From the NCBI GenBank assembly GCA_005885555.1, contig VAWN01000043.1, forward strand, positions 46,487 through 100,191: a stretch of 53,705 bases of DNA. The letters run 5' to 3'. This stretch comes from Actinomycetota bacterium (lineage in GTDB: Bacteria; Actinomycetota; Actinomycetes; Mycobacteriales; Micromonosporaceae). Below are positions 8,162 through 14,798 of this stretch, one piece after another (the stretch's first letter is position 1; the number at the start of each line of letters is the position of its first letter). The notes below the pieces were generated by a model that saw only the letters and a list, made by a program, of their open reading frames with translations, was not told where the DNA came from and ran no database searches. The translations under genes were made by a program, and so were the position numbers.

Positions 8162-10408
8162 ATGCTTTCGATCGTGACCTCCCCTCAGGATCTGGACGAA
8201 CGCTTCCGTACCGCCCTCGGGGAACTGACCCCGCCGGCCGAACCGCGCGAGGCGCACGCGCCGGTACGCGACGGCAGCCGGCTCACCGGCGCGCAGGCCA
8301 ACGCGCTGTTCGACGCCCAACTCGCCAGCCGGCACCTGGACCTCGCGGCGCGCTGGCTGCGCAGCTTCGGGGAGGGGTACTACACGATCGGCTCGGCCGG
8401 GCACGAGGGCAACGCCGCGGTCGCCGCCGCGCTGCGGCCGACCGACCCGGCGCTGCTGCACTACCGGTCCGGCGCGTTCTACTGCGCCCGCGCCGGCCAG
8501 GTCGACAACACCGACCCGATCCGCGACGTGCTGCGCGGGCTGGTGGCCTCGGCCGAGGAACCCATCGCGGGCGGCCGGCACAAGGTCTTCGGCCATCCGG
8601 ACCTGCAGATCATCCCGGTCACCTCGACGATCGCCTCGCACCTGCCGCGGGCGGTCGGGCTGGGCTTCGCGGTCGAGCGCGGCCGGCGGCTGGGTGCCGA
8701 GGTGGCCTGGCCGGCGGACGCCATCGCGGTCTGCTCGTTCGGGGACGGCTCGGTCAACCACGCGAGCGCCGTCGCCGCGCTCAACACGGCCGGCTGGTGC
8801 GACCACTCCGGGCTGCGGATCCCGGTGCTGTTCGTGTGCGAGGACAACGGGATCGGGCTGTCCGTGCGCTCGCCCGAAGGCTGGGTCGCGATGGTGCTGC
8901 GGGCCAAGCCGGGGCTGCGGTACCTCGCCGCGGACGGCTGCGACCTGGCCGCCACCTACGACGCCGCGAGCGAGGCCGCGGGCTGGGTGCGGCGGTACCG
9001 GCGGCCGGCGGTGCTGCACCTGACGACGGTACGGCTGATGGGGCACGCGGGTGCCGACGCCGAGGTCGCCTACCGCAGCCCCGCCGAGCTCGCCCGGGAC
9101 CTTGCGCGCGATCCGCTGGTGGCGGCCGCGACGCTGCTCGTCGAATCGGGGCAGGCGACGCCGGAGGAGCTGCTCAAGCGGTACGACGAGGCGGGCTGGC
9201 AGGTCCGCAAGGTGGCCGAGGAGGTGCTGCGGGAGCCGAAGCTCGCCGACGCGGCCGAGGTCGTGGCACCGCTGGCCCCGCGCCGGCCGGTGCGCGTCGC
9301 CAGGGTGGTCGCGGATGCGGGTACCACCGTCGGGGGCAGGAGCGAGGCGTTCGGTGGGCGCCTTCCCGAAGATGGCCCACCGATGACGCTGGCGCAGTCT
9401 GTCAACGCGGCCTTGACCGACGCGATGGTCACCTGGCCGCAGGCGTTCGTCTGCGGCGAGGACGTGGCGGTCAAGGGCGGGGTGTACGGCGTGACCAAGG
9501 GCCTGCGCGAGCGCTTCGGCGCCGGCCGGGTCTTCGACACGCTGCTCGACGAGACCTCGGTGCTCGGCTTCGGGCTCGGCGCGGGGCTGGGCGGGATGCT
9601 GCCGATCCCGGAGATCCAGTACCTCGCCTACCTGCACAACGCCGAGGACCAGCTGCGCGGTGAGGCGGCCACGATGTCGTTCTTCTCCCGCGGGCAGTAC
9701 CGCAACCCGATGGTCGTCCGCGTCGCGGGCCTGGCCTACCAGGAGGGCTTCGGCGGGCACTTCCACAACGACAACGCGGTCGGGGTGCTGCGTGACATCC
9801 CCGGCCTGGTGGTCGCCTGCCCGGCCCGGCCGGACGACGGCGCGGCGCTGCTGCGCACGTGCCTGGCCGCCGCGGTCGTCGACGGTACCGTGTCGGTGTT
9901 CCTCGAACCGATCGCCCTGTACCACACCCGCGACCTGCACGCCGACGGCGACGGGCAGTGGGCCGTTCCCTATGCGGCGCCGGGCGGGTGGGGCGACGCG
10001 CACGTGCCGATCGGCCGCGCCCGCGTCGACGTGCTCGGATCCGGCGAGGAGCTGACCATCATCACGTTCGGCAACGGGGTACGGATGTCGCTGCGGGTGG
10101 CCGCCCGCCTGGCCGAGGCCGGGGTCGGCTGTCGGGTCGTGGACCTGCGCTGGCTGGCACCGCTGCCGGTCGCCGACATCATCCGGGAGTCCTCGGCCAC
10201 CGGCCGGGTCCTGGTCGTGGACGAGACCCGCAGGTCCGGCGGGGTCGGCGAGGGGGTACTGGCGGCGCTGGTCGACGGCGGGTACGTCGGCGTGGCCCGC
10301 CGGGTCGCCTCGGTCGACTCCTTCATTCCGCTCGGCCCCGCTGCCGCACACGTGCTGGTCAGCGAGGATTCGATCATTCAGGGCGCGCGTTCGCTCTTGG
10401 AGCGCTGA
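8162..10408 (+). CDS. Branched-chain 2-oxoacid dehydrogenase E1, alpha and beta subunits fused
   Basis: The 748-residue protein fuses both E1 subunits. The alpha half (about 45-350) has GSAGHEGNAAVAAAL, HKVFGHPDLQIIPVTS and the thiamine-diphosphate motif GDGSVNH (194 onward). The beta half begins near residue 408 (MTLAQSVNAALTDAM) and has GEDVAVKGGVYGVTKGL, DTLLDETSVLGFGLGAG, PEIQYLAYLHNAEDQLRGE and the C-terminal DSFIPLGPAA. This thiamine-diphosphate enzyme decarboxylates branched 2-oxoacids from Val, Leu and Ile and passes the acyl group to an E2 that is not in the window. ATG 8162 is chosen; GTG 8174 is also possible. No adjacent E2/E3 gene follows, so the partner must lie elsewhere. Confidence 0.92.
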   Translation: MLSIVTSPQDLDERFRTALGELTPPAEPREAHAPVRDGSRLTGAQANALFDAQLASRHLDLAARWLRSFGEGYYTIGSAGHEGNAAVAAALRPTDPALLHYRSGAFYCARAGQVDNTDPIRDVLRGLVASAEEPIAGGRHKVFGHPDLQIIPVTSTIASHLPRAVGLGFAVERGRRLGAEVAWPADAIAVCSFGDGSVNHASAVAALNTAGWCDHSGLRIPVLFVCEDNGIGLSVRSPEGWVAMVLRAKPGLRYLAADGCDLAATYDAASEAAGWVRRYRRPAVLHLTTVRLMGHAGADAEVAYRSPAELARDLARDPLVAAATLLVESGQATPEELLKRYDEAGWQVRKVAEEVLREPKLADAAEVVAPLAPRRPVRVARVVADAGTTVGGRSEAFGGRLPEDGPPMTLAQSVNAALTDAMVTWPQAFVCGEDVAVKGGVYGVTKGLRERFGAGRVFDTLLDETSVLGFGLGAGLGGMLPIPEIQYLAYLHNAEDQLRGEAATMSFFSRGQYRNPMVVRVAGLAYQEGFGGHFHNDNAVGVLRDIPGLVVACPARPDDGAALLRTCLAAAVVDGTVSVFLEPIALYHTRDLHADGDGQWAVPYAAPGGWGDAHVPIGRARVDVLGSGEELTIITFGNGVRMSLRVAARLAEAGVGCRVVDLRWLAPLPVADIIRESSATGRVLVVDETRRSGGVGEGVLAALVDGGYVGVARRVASVDSFIPLGPAAAHVLVSEDSIIQGARSLLER

Positions 10409-10536
10409 GCGCCCGTCGAGGCCGTATCTTTTGCGTTGTGTCCGGTGCGCCACTTGCGCGCGGCGCCCGGACTGTGTGGACTACGCGCTATCGGCGTTGA
10501 CCTGGCGCCGGAGACGAGTTGAGGAGGCACGCGACA

Positions 10537-10974
10537 GTGAGCGCGACCGCTGGTCAGGCCGCCGACGGCGTACGGAGCCTGGCGGACCGGTTCGGCATCG
10601 AGCCGGGGATGGTCGTAATGGAGATGGGGTACGACGACGACGTCGACGAGGATCTCCGCGACGCGCTGATCGACCGGTGTGGGGAGCTGGTCGACGAGGA
10701 CACCGACGAGGTGGTCGACGTGGTCCTGTTGTGGTGGCGGGACGGCGACGGGGATCTGGTCGACACGCTCGTCGACGCGATCGCCCCGCTGGCTGACAAC
10801 GGCGCCGTCTGGCTCTTGACGCCCAAGGCCGGCCGGTCCGGCCACGTCGAGCCGAGCGAGATCACCGAGTCGGCGCCCACCGCCGGGCTCCAGCAGACCT
10901 CGATCATCAGCGCCGGCAAGGATTGGAGCGCAGCCCGCCTGGTGGCTCCGCGGGCCGCCCGGTCCAAGCGCTGA
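10537..10974 (+). CDS. DUF3052 family protein
   Basis: This 145-residue acidic protein carries RSLADRFGIEPGMVVMEMGYDDDVDEDLRD and DVVLLWWRDGDGDLVDTLVDA, the hallmark of the actinobacterial DUF3052 family. Function is unknown. GTG 10537 follows GAGGAGG by about 9 nt. In M. tuberculosis the homologue sits between ahpE and aceE (remembered gene order), and here it also directly precedes ahpE. A perfect hairpin fills most of the 53-bp gap to ahpE. Confidence 0.88.
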   Translation: MSATAGQAADGVRSLADRFGIEPGMVVMEMGYDDDVDEDLRDALIDRCGELVDEDTDEVVDVVLLWWRDGDGDLVDTLVDAIAPLADNGAVWLLTPKAGRSGHVEPSEITESAPTAGLQQTSIISAGKDWSAARLVAPRAARSKR

Positions 10975-10989
10975 CATTCCGGAATGGCA

Positions 10990-11021
10990 TCCTCGTAGTT
11001 GAGACCGGTCAACTACGAGGA
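10990..11021 (+). promoter_or_regulatory. Perfect 13-bp hairpin overlapping the ahpE ribosome-binding site
   Basis: tcctcgtagttga (10990-11002) and its exact complement tcaactacgagga (11009-11021) enclose a 6-nt loop (gaccgg). The right arm ends in ACGAGGA, which contains most of the GAGGAG ribosome-binding site of ahpE, six nucleotides before its ATG. The hairpin could hide the ribosome-binding site, attenuate transcription after DUF3052, or be an operator palindrome for a dimeric regulator. It has no T-run. Confidence 0.75.
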
Positions 11022-11027
11022 GCATTC

Positions 11028-11492
11028 ATGTCCATCGCCGTCGGCGAGACCGCCCCGGACTTCATCCTCAAGGACCAGAACAACCAGGACGTCCGGCTGT
11101 CCGACTTCCGCGGCCGCCGCGCCGTGCTGCTGGTCTTCTATCCGCTCGCCTTCACCGGTACCTGCCAGGGGGAGCTCTGCCAGGTGCGGGACAGCCTGAA
11201 CGACTTCGTCAACGACAACGTCCAGCTATTGACCGTGAGCGTCGACAGCCCGTACAGCCACAAGGTCTGGGCCGACCGGGAAGGGTACCGGTTCCCGCTG
11301 CTGGCCGACTTCTGGCCGCACGGCGCGGTCGCGCAGGCGTACGGCGTGTTCAACGCCGAGCGCGGGTTCGCCAACCGGGGCACCTTCCTCATCGACAAGG
11401 GCGGCGTGATCCGGTTCGCCGAGATGATCTCGCCGGGGGAGCGCCGCGACCAGGACGGCTGGCGCAAGGCGGTGGCGGCCCTGGCCGGATGA
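11028..11492 (+). CDS. ahpE: Peroxiredoxin, AhpE/BCP-like
   Basis: This 154-residue thioredoxin-fold peroxidase has the peroxidatic site YPLAFTGTC46, followed by C51, giving a Cys-x4-Cys spacing. C51 could act as resolving cysteine, as in BCP/PrxQ enzymes. Other conserved parts are the N-terminal VGETAPDFILKDQN and the mid-protein VSVDSPYSHKVWA. It reduces hydroperoxides in the cytoplasm. The symbol ahpE rests on family resemblance and on its position after DUF3052. Expression may be gated by the hairpin over its ribosome-binding site. Confidence 0.92.
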   Translation: MSIAVGETAPDFILKDQNNQDVRLSDFRGRRAVLLVFYPLAFTGTCQGELCQVRDSLNDFVNDNVQLLTVSVDSPYSHKVWADREGYRFPLLADFWPHGAVAQAYGVFNAERGFANRGTFLIDKGGVIRFAEMISPGERRDQDGWRKAVAALAG

Positions 11493-11522
11493 ACCGGTAC
11501 CATGGCCGGTACCCGTTGATCG

Positions 11523-11597
11523 GGGCGCGTAGCTCAGTGGAAGAGCACTCGCCTTACAAGCGAGGGGTCGCTGGTTCGAACCCAGCCGTGCCCACCA
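11523..11597 (+). tRNA. tRNA-Val, anticodon UAC
   Basis: The cloverleaf folds cleanly. Acceptor GGGCGCG pairs with CGTGCCC (one G-U). The D arm is GCTC/GAGC. The anticodon stem CTCGC/GCGAG holds the loop CTTACAA (anticodon TAC). The T stem GCTGG/CCAGC holds TTCGAAC. The discriminator A and CCA are encoded. It reads GTA codons. An accessory gene block begins right after it. Confidence 0.97.
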
Positions 11598-11754
11598 TGA
11601 CCGCCTTTTCCCTTGCAGCACAGGGCACCTCCTCGCCGCACGTCGGGCACCGGCCACCCGTATCACTGCCAATGTGCGCGTCCAGCTGGGACTGTGCCCG
11701 CTCCAGCTCATCGAGGGCGGTACTGGCGTAGTAGACGGTGCCACTCCTGCTCAT
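11554..11754 (-). CDS. Small zinc-ribbon-like ORF running into the tRNA gene
   Basis: This 66-residue ORF starts at ATG 11754, overlapping the stop of the upstream HTH gene (ATGA). It has helical SALDELERAQSQLDAHIG-like content and a CPTCGEEVPC knuckle that could bind zinc. The last 11 residues (TAGFEPATPRL) are simply the antisense reading of the tRNA-Val 3' half, a well-known artefact signature. The natural C-terminus may therefore have been replaced when the block was joined to the tRNA gene. Function unknown. Confidence 0.55.
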   Translation of the reverse strand: MSRSGTVYYASTALDELERAQSQLDAHIGSDTGGRCPTCGEEVPCAAREKAVMVGTAGFEPATPRL

Positions 11755-12140
11755 GGCTGGCCTTCGGCATTCGGGCCTTCGAGCAATCCACGCTGCCGTG
11801 CTCTGAGCTGGTACACCCGCTGGTGCGACAACTCCACCAGTACGCTCACATCCCGCTGCGATAACCCAGATTGCAGCAGCACGACTTGGTCGACCAGCCG
11901 ACGTGCTTTGTCCTCGTACCGCCGTGCCGCCGCCTTGGTAATCCGCAGTCGCCGCACCAGTCGGTCAAGTTCCTCATTGCCGGTACGGAAGTGGTAGCTC
12001 ACTGGCTTGCCTTCAACGTGCGCCTGTATGCGCCGGTCGAGCGCTTGCAAGCTGCGCGCCCGCACGAGCCCACGCCCAGCCACCACAGCCTGCCAGCCCT
12101 CGGTACTACGACTGACCACGATCACGTTCGGCGCTTCCAC
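11751..12140 (-). CDS. Small protein with HicB-like N-terminus and helix-turn-helix
   Basis: This 129-residue protein starts at GTG 12140 behind a GGGGAG. The first about 45 residues (VIVVSRSTEGWQAVVAGRGL ... RIQAHVEG) look like a compact beta-alpha fold of the HicB/antitoxin type. The rest is helical and ends with a plausible HTH (LSQRDVSVLVELSHQRVYQLR). It is translationally coupled to the 66-residue zinc-ribbon ORF and diverges from the XRE-TPR gene. Codons are less GC3-biased than in neighbouring core genes, in keeping with transfer. The HicB resemblance is weak. Confidence 0.7.
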   Translation of the reverse strand: MEAPNVIVVSRSTEGWQAVVAGRGLVRARSLQALDRRIQAHVEGKPVSYHFRTGNEELDRLVRRLRITKAAARRYEDKARRLVDQVVLLQSGLSQRDVSVLVELSHQRVYQLRARQRGLLEGPNAEGQP

Positions 12141-12460
12141 GGTGAAGCTCCCCCACTACGTTGCCCAGCAACGAATGCACCCGGCCGGACGGAGATCGAA
12201 TCGCGCCCGACCGGGGCCGTAGGGGGCACCGAGACGAGCCGGCGTTCATGCCGAAGGCGACCTTGCCAACCCACGCGCTTCGACGGTCTGCTGCACCCGT
12301 CCCGGTGCCGTGCCACGAGGTTGCCGAATGGCCACAAGCGGTGAGCAGACCTACGGCGCATGATCGACATGTGCGCGATACATAGCCGCTTCCCTCATGC
12401 GCTGTCCGGCTTAGACTTGATCGACCCTCGGTTGCTCTACTTTCTTGCAGGCGGAACCGA
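12141..12460. other. Divergent intergenic region in the accessory block
   Basis: About 320 bp separate the two divergent regulator genes. No convincing gene is seen. Toward the right gene there is TTGATC ... TACTTT (12415-12442) with a short spacer of about 15-16 nt as a possible promoter, then AGGCGG before the ATG at 12461. Confidence 0.4.
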
Positions 12461-14032
12461 ATGACTGCCCACCGCGAGCGTCGCTGCCATCGGTGCCAGA
12501 CGCGCTTGGCGCGCGACAACACCGCTGGTTACTGCGCTTCCTGCCAGGTGGTCAGCCGGGATCGTTTCGCCGCACCACTCGACGTGCCCGCCGAATTCTG
12601 GGAGCACTCGACAATCAAGGAGGCGTTCGCTGCTCGGCATATGGGCCGCGTCATACGGGCGTACCGCTGCCACCCGTTCCACGGCCGCCAGGCGCTGCCG
12701 CAAGCCATTGTCGCGCAGTGGTTGGGCGTGACCCAGGGACAACTCAGCCGCATTGAAAAAGGTGCGCCGGTAGTCCATCTCGACCGCCTGATCTATTGGG
12801 CGCGCACGCTACGGATACCGTCGAAGCTGCTCTGGTTTACCTTGCCAGAGAATGGTCAGGCGGTAGCGCTGGCCGCATCACCGAATGGCGTTGTTGGCAG
12901 CGATCCGTTTGACCCGGCGCTCCCGTGGGCACCAGCGGATACCATTGAGATAGTCAGCCAGTTTACGAGAAAGGATCTGACCGTGGATCGACGCCAGGCA
13001 GCGCGGGCTGTCGCTGGCGTCGTCTTCGGTAGTGCCTTACTCGAACCCTTAGAACGCTGGCTCGCCGCGCCTGCCGAGCCGACGCGACCATCCCGGCCGG
13101 GCGGCATTGGTTACCAGGAACTGGGTCAGATCGAGCACGCGGCGCAATTGTTCCGCGAGTGGGATGACCAATTCGGTGGCGGCCTGCGACGCAACGCGGT
13201 TATCGGTCAGCTTAACGAGGTTGCCGATCTGTTGCGCGATACGTACCCGCCAGAGATTCGTCGGCGCTTGTTCGGCGCAATGGCCCAGCTCGCCGAGACC
13301 GCCGCCATTATGTCCTGGGATTCCGGCGACCAGTTGCTGGCGCAGCGCTATTACGTTTTGGCCTTGCGTGCGGCGAAACCGGCCCGCGATCTTGCCTTTG
13401 CCGCCAACGTCACGGCTGGCATGGCGCGTCAACTGCTGTACCTCGGTCACACCAGCGACGCCCTGGAACTTGTCCGTGTGGCGCAGGACAGCGCGGCCGA
13501 GGTTGCCACGCCCACGGTTCGCGCCATGCTGCACACTCGCGAAGCCTGGGGCTATGCCAAGCAGGGCCGCTTGTCCGCGTTCCGTCGAGCGACGGCCAAG
13601 GCCGAAGACACTTTGGCCGACGCTCAGCCCGACGATGACCCGCACTGGATTCACTACTTCGACGCGGCGGAGTTGGCCGGTACGACCGGTGGCCGGTTGC
13701 TCGACCTGGCGCATGAGCAACCCGAGCTAGCCGACGAAACAGCCATGTACATCGGGCGAGCCATCCAAGAACGCGAGCCAGGTCACCTACGGAGCGCGGC
13801 GCTTGACCACATCGGCATGGCGGAAGCCCGCCTGATCCAAGGCGAGCTGGAAGAAGCTGCTCGCCTGGGCCACGAGGCCGCAGCCATTATCGAGCAAACC
13901 CGCTCTGACAGAGTACGGGTCAAGCTGGTCGAGCTGTACCAGCACAGCACGGCTCATGCAACCGTCCCCGCGATTGCTGAGTTACGCGACCGGGTCCGCT
14001 CTCTCGTAACCACCCCGCCCATTGCCCGCTGA
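12461..14032 (+). CDS. XRE-family regulator with N-terminal zinc finger and TPR-like C-terminus
   Basis: This 523-residue protein has an N-terminal CxxC-x12-CxxC finger (C9, C12, C25, C28). An XRE helix-turn-helix follows around residues 80-105 (AIVAQWLGVTQGQLSRIEKG). A long alpha-helical C-terminus with repeated helix pairs resembles the TPR-like sensor of actinomycete XRE regulators. Such proteins usually sense a signal through the TPR part. The zinc finger in front of the HTH is less usual. The SLOG-like gene follows 19 bp after the stop, so the two probably form one operon. Confidence 0.85.
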   Translation: MTAHRERRCHRCQTRLARDNTAGYCASCQVVSRDRFAAPLDVPAEFWEHSTIKEAFAARHMGRVIRAYRCHPFHGRQALPQAIVAQWLGVTQGQLSRIEKGAPVVHLDRLIYWARTLRIPSKLLWFTLPENGQAVALAASPNGVVGSDPFDPALPWAPADTIEIVSQFTRKDLTVDRRQAARAVAGVVFGSALLEPLERWLAAPAEPTRPSRPGGIGYQELGQIEHAAQLFREWDDQFGGGLRRNAVIGQLNEVADLLRDTYPPEIRRRLFGAMAQLAETAAIMSWDSGDQLLAQRYYVLALRAAKPARDLAFAANVTAGMARQLLYLGHTSDALELVRVAQDSAAEVATPTVRAMLHTREAWGYAKQGRLSAFRRATAKAEDTLADAQPDDDPHWIHYFDAAELAGTTGGRLLDLAHEQPELADETAMYIGRAIQEREPGHLRSAALDHIGMAEARLIQGELEEAARLGHEAAAIIEQTRSDRVRVKLVELYQHSTAHATVPAIAELRDRVRSLVTTPPIAR

Positions 14033-14051
14033 CCGCCTGGAAAGGACAACC

Positions 14052-14531
14052 GTGCCACGTATCGCCGTCACTGGACACATGAACCTGACCGCTGCCAGCA
14101 TGCCCTTGGTGCAGGAAGCGATGATCAATGCACTAGCGCCGCATGCGGGTGTCGACCTGATTGGCATGAGCTGCATCGCTCGTGGCGCTGATTCCATTTT
14201 TGCCCAAGCCGTGCTGGATAGTGGCGGCACGCTGGAAGTAGTGCTGCCGAGCCAACACTATCGCGAGCAGAAGGTTAAGCCCGACCACGTCCCGCAGTTT
14301 GATGACCTGATGCAGCGAGCGGCCAAGGTGCATGTCTTGCCGTTCGAGCAAGCTAACCGCGAGGCGTACGCGGCTGCCAACGAACTGCTGTTGTCGTCTG
14401 ACCGGCTATTTGCCGTGTGGGATGGACAACCAGGTGTAGACCAGGGGAGTACGGCCTCGGTAGTCAGCGCGGCGCGCGAGCGCGGACTGCCGGTTGAGGT
14501 TATTTGGCCTGAAGGGGCGGCACGCGAGTAG
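14052..14531 (+). CDS. SLOG-like Rossmann-fold protein
   Basis: This 159-residue protein starts at GTG 14052 after AAAGGA. It opens with a beta strand and glycine-containing loop (PRIAVTGHMNLT). It continues with GMSCIARGADSIFAQAVLDSGGTL and VVLPSQHYREQK, and ends with ELLLSSDRLFAVWDGQPG. This is the pattern of SLOG (DprA/LOG-like) nucleotide-binding proteins. SLOG domains bind or produce nucleotide-derived signals in several stress and anti-phage systems. It is likely co-transcribed with the XRE-TPR regulator. The family is inferred from motif layout; the ligand is unknown. Confidence 0.75.
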   Translation: MPRIAVTGHMNLTAASMPLVQEAMINALAPHAGVDLIGMSCIARGADSIFAQAVLDSGGTLEVVLPSQHYREQKVKPDHVPQFDDLMQRAAKVHVLPFEQANREAYAAANELLLSSDRLFAVWDGQPGVDQGSTASVVSAARERGLPVEVIWPEGAARE

Positions 14532-14589
14532 GGCCTGCTACGGGAGCAGCATTCGTATCGCCTGAACAGCGAGGACAGCGAAGTCGATA

Positions 14590-14789
14590 TCATGATGCCT
14601 TGCCGAGCTGGCGCAGCGCGTGATCTAGGTCTTGCAGCACGTCAGGACGTTTCGAGTAAGCCAGGATGTTGTCCACCGTCACCGCGCTACCCGGACCCCA
14701 GCCCGCTTCGTGCGGCTGCTTCCGTTGCGGCACAAGGTGGTCAGCCCGCCTTGCCGAGGCCGCTTGCCGGCGGTGCGCCGGATCCGTAC
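14590..14789 (-). pseudogene. Truncated 3' fragment of an accessory gene
   Basis: A minus-strand frame ending at TGA (14590-14592) reads ...ADHLVPQRKQPHEAGWGPGS, then AVTVDNILAYSKRPDVLQDL and DHALRQLGKAS, with good coding character. Going upstream it hits a stop at about 14790, right where the LuxR gene begins, and no start codon with a ribosome-binding site is present. It is probably the tail of a gene whose 5' part was removed. The DHLVP ... DN spacing is faintly HNH-nuclease-like, but I do not claim a function. It contains the left copy of the 25-bp direct repeat. Confidence 0.5.
14640..14664 (+). repeat. Left copy of 25-bp imperfect direct repeat flanking the LuxR gene
   Basis: Core cgtttcgagtaagccag (14648-14664) is identical to 17126-17142. 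With the preceding cgtca the match is 22 of 25. This copy lies inside the truncated minus-strand gene fragment. Confidence 0.85.
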
Positions 14790-14798
14790 CTTAATCTC

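Noticed and set aside
7643..10453. Long minus-strand open frame opposite the branched-chain dehydrogenase gene
   Set aside because: The plus strand carries unmistakable E1 motifs. The antisense frame is low-complexity Arg/Gln/Asp-rich.
11226..11744. Minus-strand frame covering ahpE and the tRNA
   Set aside because: It reads antisense through both a peroxiredoxin gene and a tRNA; no coding evidence.
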